The notes: generated by a model not told the origin, from the sequence alone. Positions 20,692-30,619 are shown, counted from the stretch's first letter. The stretch: DNA of 64,000 nucleotides from Prorocentrum cordatum (GCA_963575745.1 CAUYUJ010000669.1:732501-796500); one strand, 5' to 3'. Made by a program: numbers and translations.

Positions 20692-20843
20692 TGTTCGGTT
20701 TTCATGGGACCAGCCCGTAGCTTAGAGCGGTTACTGAAACCAGCGGACGTTTCGGTTGAGTGCCGTTCGTTCCGAATTTCGGCTAGAGCGATTTCGATGA
20801 GAGCAGATTGAATCGTGCTCCGCCCGTAGTCCATCGTTGCTCA
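20692..20843 (+). repeat. 5' long terminal repeat, 152 bp
   Basis: Begins TGTTCGGTTTTC and ends GTTGCTCA (TG...CA ends). Matches 28,876-29,029. Its last 22 bases resemble the dinoflagellate spliced leader (CCGTAGTCCAT then GCTCAA). Confidence 0.9.
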
Positions 20844-20856
20844 AATGGAAAGAAGA

Positions 20857-20871
20857 TGGTAGCGGAGCTGG
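20857..20871 (+). promoter_or_regulatory. Primer binding site, initiator tRNA-Met type
   Basis: TGGTAGCGGAGCTGG, 13 bases after the LTR. It begins with TGG, complementary to a tRNA CCA end, and the first 11 bases differ at one position from the complement of a typical eukaryotic initiator tRNA-Met 3' end. Confidence 0.6.
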
Positions 20872-21135
20872 ACTAGCTCCAGCTCCCGGTCCCGCCCCGC
20901 AGTCTCTGCCCGGGCGCGCGCGATGTCCCGCCAGGCGGCGGGCGAGAGAGAGAGAGAGACACTACGAAGCAGGCCGAGGGCTTCGAGTTCATCGGCGAGA
21001 AAGGCGCGGCCTGGAGGAGGCTTGTGCTCAAGGCAATCAAGATCAAGAGGCTTGAAGGCTACTGGTCACAGCTCGGACAGTACCTGAACTACGTAAGGAA
21101 CGTGAGAAGCGGCGGGAAGCGCCGCGAGATCAAGC

Positions 21136-22330
21136 ATGGCGCTCAATCAAGAGACGTTCAACGAATTGCAGAATGCAGTTCGACAAGCGCAGGCAGCCAT
21201 AGGAGAACTACAACGGCAGAGCGCGGAGCTGCGTCAACAAGCACAACATAATCAACAGGCAGGTGGGCCTGAGATCATAAGAAGGCTCGGTGATGTGGTC
21301 GAGCGGCTAAAGCCACCAAAGCAGGCGGCGCAGCGGGTTCCTCAGCTGAGCCAAGCGAAGGACATCTGGAAGCCGCCGATGTTCAAGAACGAAAAAGGTC
21401 GCCTCAGCGAATGGTTACAAAAAAACTCAACAGTTACGTGCTCAGCGTCTTCGGGGTTGGCCTCGAAGCAGTAATCGAGTGGGCAGTCGACCAGGCGAAC
21501 GACTCAGTGGTTTTGACGACGGCGACTGCGGCGGCCCAGTTCGTGGACGAGGCGATCGACGGTGAGGGGTTCGACGCGATAGACGAGAAGCTCTCCCAGC
21601 TCTACGCGTTGTTCATATCACTGACGGAGGGGGAGCCGTTCGATCTCGTGGTGAGCGTAGGTCAAGGGAACGGCGCAGAGGCCCTACGCTTGCTGGTGCG
21701 TCGGTGGGATCCGACGAGCGGCGGTCGCCGCAGAGTGTTGCTGAAGAGGATCAGGGCGCCCAACCCCGAGGCGAAGCTGGAGAACCTGGCAGGCGAGATC
21801 GCGAAGTGGGAAGAGCTGATCAGGGGCTACGAGAGGGCGCGACGACACGGCCGAGACGTTCGTTTGGACGACGAGGTCAAGATGAGTGCAATCGAGAGTT
21901 TTTGCACCGCAGGACGTCGAGCTCCACCCCGCCCTCAACCGCGCGCGGCTGAACGACGATCCAGCCACGGGGGGGGCGGGGGGCGCAGCTTCCTGGAGAC
22001 CCGGCAGGCGCAGGGGGCTCTTGGTCGAGCTCGAGGAGATCTGATGGACGCGGATACGTTCGTCAAGGGGCGCTCGATGGGGCAAGGGCGGCAGAGGAAA
22101 GGGCAAGGGCGACAAGGGGAAAGGGCGCGGCCCCAGAGGCAAGGCAGCAGGCGACTCAACCGCGACCAGCTGTAACTGCGGACGACAAGGGCACCGAGCA
22201 TCCGGGTGCCGGAGACCGAAGGAGAACGGCCAACGCAAAGGAAAGCATGACCAGGAAAATGACAAAGGAGGCCACTGCAACAACCAAGGTGGAGGGGGAG
22301 TCCGCAGAGGCTACCTCAACAACTTCGAGG
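21136..22330 (+). pseudogene. gag: Copia Gag (capsid and zinc knuckle), frameshifted
   Basis: Starts MALNQETFNELQNAVRQAQ with a coiled-coil-like Gln-rich N-terminus in the frame of 21,136. Near 21,410 the capsid-like part continues in the next frame (EWLQK, then LNSYVLSVFGVGLEAVIEWA, LTEGEPFDLVV, RRWDPTSGGRRR). At about 21,905 the frame shifts back (QDVELHPALNRARLND). A nucleic-acid-binding CCHC-type knuckle follows at 22,171 as CNCGRQGHRASGC, one residue short between the first two Cys. It would package the element's RNA in a cytoplasmic particle. Two frameshifts and an internal stop make it non-functional. Confidence 0.8.
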
Positions 22331-22344
22331 AGACGAGCAGCGCG

Positions 22345-22910
22345 GTGAGCACGCAGCTGCCAGCGTCGGCGTCACAGGCGGGCCCGAACGCCAGCTTGAG
22401 CTTCGACGCGTTCGAGGAGCTCGCTGAGCTCAGCAGCGTGAAGGCCAAGCCCGACAGCAAGCACTACAGGGAGATCATCGCGATGACGTTCGACGCGGGC
22501 GCGGCGGCCACGGCGTTTCCGCTTGGCCAGGAAGGCGACTGCACCGAGCCCGACGGCAACGGCCACCGCACTGCCACCGGCGAGATCGTGGAAGACGAAG
22601 GAGGCGTCAGCGCCAAGGGCATGTCCGAGCGCGGCGAGCAGATGGACTCGAAGGGCAGGCGCGCGAATATCAGCAAGCCGCCCCTGTCCGCCTCGGCCGC
22701 TGCGTCGAAGGGCTACCTCGCCTGAGTCGGGGCCTTCGGCGGCTGCATCTTGCAAGACAACGAGTTCACTGAGAAGATCCACCACGTGATCGACGTCTAC
22801 GTGGCCGAGGAGAGCAAGGGCATCGCGCCGCTCTACTTACAGGACGGAGTTCACAATGTGGGCGCGCTGATGGACGCGCCAGAGACGTCCTCGTCTACGC
22901 CAGCGGCAGC
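22345..22910 (+). pseudogene. Copia aspartic protease, degraded
   Basis: It continues in frame with the zinc knuckle. The active-site segment reads MTFDAGAAATAFPLGQ: the expected Asp-Ser/Thr-Gly triad is Asp-Ala-Gly here, which should impair catalysis. After a stop at 22,723 the same frame goes on with LQDNEFTEKIHHVIDVYVAE and APLYLQDGVHNVGAL, typical of the segment between protease and integrase. The protease would cut the Gag-Pol polyprotein. Confidence 0.7.
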
Positions 22911-23059
22911 TCTGGACATCTGCCCATGGGCCCCCGCGTCGGCGGGCCCTCACTGGCAGGCGGCGGTTCCGCGGGGCCAGCGAGCGACCCGCAGCTGGCG
23001 GGCTCGCGGGCGCCGGGGCCGACCGCGAGACCGCCGACGCCAGCGACGGTGAGTCGCGA

Positions 23060-23900
23060 TCTTGCTCCCCGCGAAGCTGAAGAACCCGAAGGGATGGAGA
23101 TGGATGCAGACTACGATGGCAACCCAGAGGAGGTCGCGCCGGCCCGCGCCCACGCGAGGAAGGGACTACCCACCAAGGCGGGCGTCGAGCAGCACGAGAC
23201 TCCAGGGCACGCTGTATTTCGAGATTGGCGCGAGGTCTGCTGCGCGGCCAGAGGTGCTGGGCAACGGCGTGAGGGCAGGAGCAGACCCAGTGGCGCCCAT
23301 CGGCTTCGCGTTCATGGGCGAGGATGTCGGCGAGGAAGAAGGCCAGGAGGACAACTTCCCGATGCTGGTCGCCAGAGACTCCAAGGCGAAGCCCCCCTAC
23401 TCGTCCGCGGTCCCTGGCAAGAAGGTGACCAACTTCATGGCCAATGTCTTGATGGGCTTCTTCTTGCATCTGGGCTACCGCAGGCTGATCTTCCAGAGCG
23501 ATGGGGAGGCGGCGATCGCGGCGTTACAGACGGCGGTCGCAGCGGCGGCGCCCACGGCGGGGTTCTTGCCGAGAGAGTCGCCGCCAGGAGAACATCAAAG
23601 CAACGGAGGAGTCGAAGTTGCATTTCGAGAGGTGACGAGGCAAGCGGGGGCCAGCCGGTTCGCCCTGGAGGCGAAGCTTGGCAGCGAGGTGGACGACTCG
23701 CACCCCGTCCTCTCGTGGCCCCCGCAGTGCGCAGCGGGCTGCCTTAGCCGATGTCGTCGAGGAGCTGACGGACTTACTGCGGACCAACGGCGGTCTGGTC
23801 GAGACTGGAAGAAGCTAGAGGCGGAGTTTGGCGAGCGCGCGATGCACGGGCCGCTCGCACCATCGGGGAGGGGGAGTACCATGAGGAGCTCACGAAGTCT
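23060..23900 (+). pseudogene. Copia integrase, frameshifted
   Basis: The zinc-binding N-terminus reads GVEQHETPGHAVFRDW then EVCCAARG in one frame (about 23,160-23,250). The catalytic core follows in another frame: GFAFMGEDVGEEEG, NFPMLVARDSKAKPP, FQSDGEAAI and HQSNGGVEVAFREVTRQ. The second Asp (QSDGE) and the Glu (GGVEVAF) of the DDE triad are visible; the first Asp position appears changed. Integrase joins the cDNA to the chromosome in the nucleus. The frameshift lies near 23,255, and further shifts follow after 23,700. Confidence 0.85.
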
Positions 23901-24985
23901 GGGGACTTCCTGGACTACCACATGCGAACAGGCGCCCTGCTCGTCATGGCGGTCGACGAGGTCGAGAAGGCGCAGGGTTTCAAGAGGCTGCCCAAGGAGC
24001 AGGCTTGGGGCGGTAAAGATTGGGGCGCTCTGTGTGGAGTGGGGCGCCTGTTGCGGCCGCCACGAGGATGGAACCGCGAGCGCCGAGAGCGAGATGCGTG
24101 CTGCGTCGCGACATCGAGGAGCGTGGGGCGACGGCAGGATGCACGGGCTGCCGGGAGCTGATACAGAGATGATGTAGGGGGACCCACAGGACAGGGCCCG
24201 ACTCACCGAGCACCTCTTTCGAGCCGAGGACGCTGGAGAAGCACCTGGGCCACGTGCTCGAAGGACTGTCGCCGAAGGAGGGCGAGCAGAACAGCCAGCG
24301 CCCGAAGGAGGTGAGGCAGGAGGAGCTCCCGCTGAACAGCCGAGGAGGACTGCAGCAAGGGCGGCGTCGGCCGGGGGCGGTGGAAGCACCGCGAGCGCGA
24401 TCAGGAAGCGCAGAGCTTCTCCACCTGAGCCAGGTCGAGCCACGCGAGTGCGAGGACCATCACCTAAGAGTCCAGTACCTGAAGATGCGGAGGAGAGGCT
24501 GAAGCTCAAGCGAGCCGGACTCAAGAGAGAGGCGCCGATCGAGCAGACTCAGATGAACGCGGAGGAGCTGGTGGACGCACCGACGACGTCAGCAGTCGCG
24601 ACGGGGTCTGCACCAGCATCATTGTCGGCATCGGCAGCAGCATCGAGTTCGAGACCGAGCCCGACTCAGAACCCCGCGATGGACATATATCAGTTGGTGA
24701 CCGTGAGCGGCACATACAAGGGCAGCGTGTTCGTGGCCGTCTACGAGATGGTCATCATGGAGCACAGGGAGTTCGCCCGCATCGACTACAGCGAGGTGGA
24801 CATGGAGCAGGCAGATGAGATCGCGCCCCTACTCACGGAGATGTGCGCGGTCGACATTGTGGAGATCTGCTCGCCGAAGAGGGTTGTTGAGATGACGTTC
24901 AGGTTCGGCCTCGCACTTGGCCTGGCCGTGACATCGAGACTGGCTGGGATCTACGACTGCCGGCACAACGCCAAGCGTGCTCGGG
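23901..24985 (+). pseudogene. Copia Pol linker between integrase and reverse transcriptase
   Basis: Low-complexity Glu/Ala/Pro/Arg-rich polyprotein, read in several frames, for example EDAEERLKLKRAGLKREAPI near 24,490 and NPAMDIYQLVTVSGTYKGSV near 24,676. It is the variable hinge of the polyprotein. Frames are interrupted by stops, and no catalytic motif was seen. Confidence 0.55.
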
Positions 24986-24987
24986 GC

Positions 24988-26340
24988 AGTTGCAGAAGCA
25001 GGAACCACTACTAACGGCAATCAGCCCACCGTGCACATCATTTACCGGCCCTCGGAAGTTCTCGGACGCGAGACGTCATCCGAAGGTCGTGGAGGCGGAG
25101 ATCTTGGAAGGCGAGACACACCTCAGTTACTGCATGAAGATACGCAGGGAGCGTCGCAAGACAGGGAAGCTGTTTCTTCACAAGGCGCCGTGGTCAGCGA
25201 GCAGCTGGCGCCGACCTAGCGCCCAGGAGGTTATCAAGATTGATAACGTGTTCTTGGTCCATGGGCCTATGCGCCGCTGGCACATGGAGGTGATCGGTCC
25301 CGACGACAAGTCGGGCTTCGTTCGGAAGGAGACCAGGTGGTTCACCGACAGCGAGTTGCCTGCGCACATCCTCGAGGGCTACTGTAAATGTCCAAGATGT
25401 CCGAACGGGGAACTACCACGCCATGTGCATCTGGTCGATGGACGAGCTAAGCACGCTCAACGGTATCCTCCAAGCTTGGTCGCTGTCATTCTCAAAGGCT
25501 TGCGAGACGCACTACGACGACGTGAAAGACTTGCTGCGCTTGCCGCTCTTTGCGGAGGTCTTCATTTCCACGAGGAGGATTCAGAGGTGTTCGCCGAATA
25601 CCAGGACGACTACTTCATCGACGACCTGACGGGTGACATCCTCGACTACGAGGGCGCCCAGGCTGCGAGGCAGGAGGAGTTGGAATGGCGTCGCGGGGGG
25701 CGTGCATGGGAGAAGGTACCTAGGAAGGAGATGTTGGAGAAGGGCAAAGAACGGTCACCCTCAAGCGGATCGACACGAACAAAGGCGACAAGCAGCAGCC
25801 ACGACATCGAGGCCGGTAGCAAGTGAGATCAAGAAGGCCATGAAAGCATAAGACCGACGTGATCAGCACGAGTTGTTCTCAGCCATGCTGCCGCTGGAGG
25901 CGTTGAAGGCGATGATTGCGATCTGCATGGGCCGCGTCAACGACGACTACTACCCGGGCGTGCAAGATGATGGTTTACAAGTTCTACGACATTTCAAGGG
26001 CCCACTTCTACGGCGACGTAACGCGGGAGGTCTACGTGGAGCTACCCGAGGAGGAGACTTGCGAGGGCCCCGAGCCGATGGTGGGCAAGCTATTCAAGAC
26101 GATGTACGGCACAGTTGATGCAAGCCATGCGTGGCAAGACGACTACATAGGCCTGGCGAGCTCACGCGGTGCCCAGAAGGGCATCTCGAACCCAGCGATG
26201 CTCCATCATGCCGACGGTCAATGCAAGCGGAGGTCCACGGCGACGGTTTCGGCGTTATCATGAAGAAGAAGAAGTCCCAGGGGGGGTGGTTCGACGAGGT
26301 CCTGTCACGCTACGACTTCAAGGTCACGGGAGTGCTGAGC
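24988..26340 (+). pseudogene. Copia reverse transcriptase, part 1, interrupted
   Basis: Read on the plus strand in several frames. HFHEEDSEVFAEYQDDYFID and EKVPRKEMLEKG lead into RIDTNKGDK near 25,770. Palm and fingers follow as YDISRAHFYGDVTREVYVEL, GKLFKTMYGTVDASHAW (25,985-26,130) and QAEVHGDGFGVI (about 26,222). The last is the YxDD-equivalent box, normally HGDD in this group, with the second Asp replaced by Gly, which should abolish polymerisation. The frame reaches FKVTGVLS at 26,340, where a DNA transposon interrupts it. Part 2 resumes at 27,868 in register. Confidence 0.85.
26333..26340 (+). repeat. Target-site duplication, left
   Basis: TGCTGAGC, repeated at 27,860-27,867 on the other side of the nested insertion. 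Confidence 0.9.
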
Positions 26341-27859
26341 TAGGAGGGGTCGGCTTGCAGGGGGGGGCGGGCGCGGGGGGGGCGCCAACGACCGCGCCGA
26401 TTCCATCGCGGCCCGCTGCCCCTTCCCGGGACTCTCAGGAATCCTCCGGGCCCAGTCGGCCTCGCAGTCGGCGCCAGCGTGGCGTCGCCCGCGAGCGCCA
26501 GCCGGCGGGCGGGCCGACCTTGTTGCGCATGTCTGGCGCGAGAGACCCGCGCGGGCCTCGCGCTGTGCCCGCGCCCCAGGGCGACGGCCCAGGCCCTTGT
26601 AGCCTCCCGCGCTGAAGCGACGGCCTCGCGCGCGGCGCAGGAGCGGGCGCCGCCGACCGTTCGGTTTGGTTCCGCGCACTTCTCATGCGAGAACGCAAAG
26701 CCCCCCATGCTGCTCGCGCGCTTTGCGCGCTGAGCAATGCGATGCAGTTGCGACGGCCGCGCGTTCAATTGGCAACCGCAACGCAAGTTTCCATTCCCGC
26801 GCGCGGGGCGGGGTATGAACTTACAGATGCGCCGACGGTCGAGAACTCGCGCGCGCGCCCGCGCCTGCCACGTTGGGCGCGCGCGCGCGCTGGGCCCGGA
26901 AATCTGCGGCTCAGCCGCCCGATGCGCCCCAAAAATCGTTCCGCCCCCCCCCCCGCCCCCCTCCCCCTCAAAACTCTTCCGCGCTCCTGGAGGAGAACAA
27001 AAAAACGCGCCGCCGAGGCGGGAGCTCGGGCCGCGGCCTGATGGTCCCCGGGGCACAGGGGAATCAAAGGAATCAGCACGGAATCAGCACATAATCAAAA
27101 CGGAGTCGGCACAACTGCGACCCCTGATTCTAGCGGAATCAAAAGAATCAGCACGGAATCAATACGGAATCAAGGGAGGAATCGGCGATGGAACCAGAAT
27201 CGGCCAGAACTGGAAAGTAGGCCAGAACTGGTGCCAGAACCCGTGGAGAGAGGCCTTTTTTCCCACGAGTTCATTGCGGCGGGTCCGCGGCGCGGGCGCG
27301 CCGCGCGACTTCGCTGGTTCAGCGAGGCGCGCAGTCGGCGTTCAGAGTGAACAGGTTGCTTTCAGGGCGATATCCTGGCGGCGCGCTGGCGCATTGCGCA
27401 TTTGCGTATTCCTGGCGGGCTGTTTGAGGGCGACCTTGCAGCGTCGGCCGAATGGCCAGCAAATACCGCGCGGCCGATCGCGCGCCCCACGCGGTCACGT
27501 CGACCGCCGTGTGCCGCGACGGCCGCGCGCCCTGGACCGCGCCATTGCCGTCCGTTGGATTGGACGGCGCAGCGCCCGTCCTCCAAAAGTCGTCACATGC
27601 ATATCGCGCGCGTCGAGCCAGCAGCAATCGCTCCCAGAAGCAGCCTTGACAGGCGCCCCATGCCCGTTGTCGCCCGGTTCCGATCCAACTCATAGTTTCT
27701 TAGGATGCGCTTGCGCGAATGTGAGCGCGCGGGCAAGTGACGCGTGCGCGCTTGGCGCAGCCTGGGAAATCCAGCATGGAGCCCCCTGGGGGCGCGGGGC
27801 GCCAGCGCCTCCGCCCGCCTCCCGCGCGCCCGACCCCCCCCGCAAACCGACTCCTCCTA
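26341..27859 (+). mobile_element. Nested DNA transposon (MITE-like) with terminal inverted repeats
   Basis: 1,519 bp bounded by imperfect terminal inverted repeats of at least 35 bp. The left end begins TAGGAGGGGTCGGCTTGC; the reverse complement of the right end begins TAGGAGGAGTCGGTTTGC; about 4 of 35 positions differ. An 8-bp duplication (TGCTGAGC) flanks it and the reverse-transcriptase frame is in register across it. The 8-bp duplication and TAGG end are compatible with the hAT superfamily; P- and Merlin-type elements also give 8-bp duplications. No transposase motif was seen, so it is non-autonomous. Inside, 27,055-27,190 has short GGAATCAGCAC-type repeats. Confidence 0.88.
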
Positions 27860-27867
27860 TGCTGAGC
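27860..27867 (+). repeat. Target-site duplication, right
   Basis: TGCTGAGC, identical to 26,333-26,340. Confidence 0.9.
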
Positions 27868-28283
27868 AGCAGAGCGACGAGCGAGCAGAGCGTGGTCTAC
27901 CTCAATAGGGTCCTGGTCTGGGATCCGATCCAGCGGTCAGCTTACCTCGGAGCCGACGCGCGTCGCGTCAAGGAGGTGATCAGGGACCTGGGCCTGTAGA
28001 GTGCGAAGGAGGTCGCCACGCTGGCGGTGAAGCGCTCAGTTTCGGACGTCCTGAAGGCGGATCGCGAATCGCAGAATCTCGACGACGAGAAGGTGGGGAC
28101 CTACCGCAGCGTGACCATGAGGATCATGTGCCTAAACATGGACAGGCCAGACATCAGCTACGCCGCGAGTATGCAGGCGAGACGCATAAAGGAGCCGAGG
28201 GAGACCAACATGGAGGACTTGAAGAGAATTGGCCGCTACTTGAAGAAGTGCCCGGCAGGACGGATGCTGTTTCCATCGCAGGG
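27868..28283 (+). pseudogene. Copia reverse transcriptase, part 2 (thumb and connection)
   Basis: It resumes in the frame that was cut at 26,340: SEQSVVYLNRVLVWDPIQ, YLGADARRVKEVIRDLGL, a stop at 27,997-27,999, then VGTYRSVTMRIMCLNMDRPD and EDLKRIGRYLKKCPAGRM. These are the C-terminal reverse-transcriptase and connection blocks of Copia Pol (the LNRV, TYRSVTMR, DRPD and LKRIGRYL motifs). One in-frame stop apart from the insertion. Confidence 0.88.
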
Positions 28284-28750
28284 GCTACCCGACAAGATCA
28301 GCGTATACTGCGACAGCGACTACGCCGGGGATCCGGTTACAAGACGTTCGAGAACGGGAATGGCCATACTTTTGGGGCCGCATCTGCTGAAACATGGCAG
28401 TGCGGTCCAATCCGTTGCGGTAACCTTAGCAGCGGAGAGGCCGAGTATTATTCCCTACTGCGTGGATCCTGCCACGCTTTTGGGGTGAAGGCGATGCTAC
28501 GCGACATGGGCGCGGGCGCGAGCGACGATGCGGAGCTGCAGATCTTCAGCGACAGTTCTGCAGCCAGAGATATTTCAAGCAGACAGGGACTGGGGGCTGT
28601 TCGACGCATAGATGTGCATTTCTGTGGATGCTGGAACGAATTCAAAACGCGAGGCTGTTGTGGAAGACGGACGAGGGCCACTGGAACCCAGCAGACCTGT
28701 TCACGAAAACTCTCGACCAGGAGACGATGGAACGGTTGTTGAAGTTAATC
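28284..28750 (+). pseudogene. Copia RNase H, frameshifted
   Basis: KISVYCDSDYAGDPVTRRSR contains the first catalytic Asp. After a frameshift near 28,420, LSSGEAEYYSLLRGSCHAFG supplies the Glu and IFSDSSAARDISSRQGLG the second Asp block. A second shift near 28,620 leads to WMLERIQNARLLWKTDEG and NPADLFTKTLDQETMERLL, the usual C-terminus. RNase H removes RNA from the RNA-DNA hybrid during reverse transcription. Motifs are intact but split over three frames. Confidence 0.88.
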
Positions 28751-28866
28751 ATTTTCACGATGAAGGCCGACGCCGGCCGTTTGCCAGCGCACTCGTCGTG
28801 AAAAGATTTGCGTTGGCCCTATACGCTTTCGCCCTCCGCCTCCGCCCAACTGCGGCGCCGAAGGCC

Positions 28867-28875
28867 GAGGAGGGG
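28867..28875 (+). promoter_or_regulatory. Polypurine tract
   Basis: GAGGAGGGG immediately before the TG of the 3' LTR; the expected plus-strand primer site. Its exact position supports the LTR border. Confidence 0.75.
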
Positions 28876-29029
28876 TGTTCGGTTTTCCTGGGACCAGCCC
28901 GTAGTTTAGAGCGGCGACTGAAACCAGCGGATGTTTCGGTTGAGTGCCGGTAGTTCCGAGTTTCGGCCTAGAGCGAGTTTGGATGAGAACATATTGAATC
29001 GTGCTCCGCCCGTAATCCACCTTTGCTCA
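28876..29029 (+). repeat. 3' long terminal repeat, 154 bp
   Basis: Begins TGTTCGGTTTTC and ends CTTTGCTCA. About 16 differences and two single-base indels relative to the 5' copy. Confidence 0.9.
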
Positions 29030-29132
29030 AAAGGAGTTGAATATAAGTATGTATGTATGTATGTATGTGTGTATGTATGTATGTGTGTATGTATGTTTGT
29101 ATGTATGTGTGTATGTGTGTGTGTCTGTGTGT
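29030..29132. repeat. (TATG)n/(TG)n right of the Copia element
   Basis: After AAAGGAGTTGAATATAAG comes TATG with GTGTATG variants to 29,125. It mirrors the tract at 20,620 on the left flank. Confidence 0.9.
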
Positions 29133-29626
29133 GTGTGTTTCGGTCGGCAGCTCTCCGCCTCCCTGCCTCCCGCTCGTCTTCTTCCCGACTGTTCCGACCC
29201 TCCGCTCGCACTGCCCCGCCCCCCCGCGCGAGTGGCATTGTTGATGCCCTATGGGCTGGTTCGGTGTCCGCACACCGCGTGACCTGGGCCGGCCGCGCGC
29301 GTCTCTCTGCCGGATTCTCCTACGCCGCGCCGCCGAGCGCGTGGCCGCGATGTCAAAAAAGGTGTGTGTGTGTGTGTGGTGCGTGGGCGTGTGCGTGTGC
29401 GTGTGAGTGTACGAACCCCTCCTGGCTTGGCCAGTGGGGGTTCACAGGCACCGATACTGCGCCCCGGATGGGCCCGGCCAGGCTCGGGCGGAGTGGTCAG
29501 CCGACGTCTCTCATGACAGAACCGACGGTGACGATGCCGACGGCGGCGACGTTGGCGTTGGGGGGGGGGGAGGGGAAGGGGTCGGAGGTGAGGGGGCGAG
29601 ATCGAAGTGGAACGGAGAGCCCCCCT
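29133..29626. other. Unique flank with a short TG tract
   Basis: 29,362-29,408 is TG/GTGC-rich. 29,470-29,560 (CCGGCCAGGCTCGGGCGG, GTCAGCCGACG) is an inverted relative of 19,575-19,655. No gene recognised. Confidence 0.45.
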
Positions 29627-29892
29627 ACCGGGAAATCGATTTCGGTTTCGTGTTCGTGAGTGCCGTGCGTGCGGGCGAGGCGAAGCTGCGTGGGCGGGCG
29701 AGAAGAAAGTCTCCTGTGGCTGAGGCGCGGCCGGACCAAATGTCTCCCTTCCGGGCGGCCGGGGGCCCGCGGTGTCCCGCCGGTGTCCCGCTGGTGTCCC
29801 GTGTGGCTGAGGCGCGGCCGGACCAAATGTCTCCCTTCCGGGCGGCCGGGGCCCCGCGGTGTCCCGCCGGTGTCCCGTCGGTGTCCCGTCGG
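29627..29892 (+). repeat. Dispersed module M, copy 2
   Basis: The head ACCGGGAAATCGATTTCGG, TTTCGTGTTC, GTGCGGGCGAGGCGAAGCTG matches 8,667-8,750. It is followed by two 87-bp units (GTGGCTGAGGCGCGGCCG at 29,716 and 29,803) ending in GGTGTCCCG repeats. The head is shared with copy 1, but the doublet sequence is different apart from GGTGTCCC. Confidence 0.75.
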
Positions 29893-29939
<47 letters not shown>

Positions 29940-29992
29940 TTGACAACGATGATGATGATGGTGATGATGATGGTGGTGATGATGGTGAGTTC
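29893..29992. repeat. (GAT)n tract
   Basis: About 15 perfect GAT units, then GATGGT variants. Confidence 0.95.
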
Positions 29993-30588
29993 GGTAGTGA
30001 GACCGAATGTGAGATCGATTGTGAGATCGATTGTGATATCGATAGTGAGGTCGATAGTGAGACCCAATGTGAGATCGATAGTGAGATCGATAGTGAGTTT
30101 GATAGTGAGATCGATAGTGAGACCGAATGTGAGATCGATTGTGATATTGATTGTGATATCGATAGTGAGATCGATAGTGAGATCGAACGAGAGGTCGATC
30201 ATGACTTCGACAGTGAGTTCGATAGTGAGATCGATAGTCAGATCGATTGTGAGATCGATTGTGAGATCGATTGTGATATCGATAGTGAGATCGATAGTGA
30301 GACCGAATGTGAGATCGATTGTGAGATCGATTGTGAGATCGATCGAATGAGATCGATAGTGATATCGGTAGTGAGATCGATCGTGAGACCGAACGTGAGA
30401 TCGATCGTGAGATCGATAGCCAGATCGATTGTGAGATCTATTGTGAGATCGATTGTGATATCGATAGTGAGATCGTTAGTGAGATCGAGTGTGAGATCGA
30501 TAGCCAGATCGATTGTGAGATTGATCGAATGAGATCGATAATGAGATCGATAGCGAGATCGTTAGTGAGATCGGTCGAGTGCGACGGT
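29993..30588. repeat. 12-bp minisatellite GAGATCGATNGT
   Basis: About 49 units, alternating mainly GAGATCGATTGT and GAGATCGATAGT with GACCGAATGT and GATATCGAT variants. Every full unit has the palindrome ATCGAT and a GATC site. It translates in one frame as Glu-Ile-Asp-Cys/Ser repeats, but there are no gene-like borders. Confidence 0.95.
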
Positions 30589-30619
30589 GGTCCCCCCCCC
30601 TCGCCTCCTTATCACCCGA

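Larger units (their letters stand above)
20692..29029 (+). mobile_element. Copia-type LTR retrotransposon, degenerate
   Basis: The order is LTR, primer binding site, Gag, protease, integrase, reverse transcriptase, RNase H, polypurine tract, LTR. Integrase before reverse transcriptase defines the Copia (Ty1) group. The whole is 8,338 bp, including a 1,519-bp nested insertion at 26,341. The two LTRs differ at about 16 of 154 positions, and all domains carry frameshifts or stops, so it is an old, non-functional copy. No 5-bp target duplication is visible at the borders. Domain resemblance is to Copia lineages of dinoflagellates, recognised by eye. Confidence 0.93.

Noticed and set aside
26341-27859. 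Genes within the nested DNA transposon
   Set aside because: Open frames on both strands are due to high GC content and lack transposase motifs; none is protein-like throughout.
29660-30532. A 290-codon frame with Glu-Ile-Asp-Cys repeats as a metal-binding protein
   Set aside because: It is the translation of a 12-bp minisatellite that begins in a GAT tract and ends without a coding flank.
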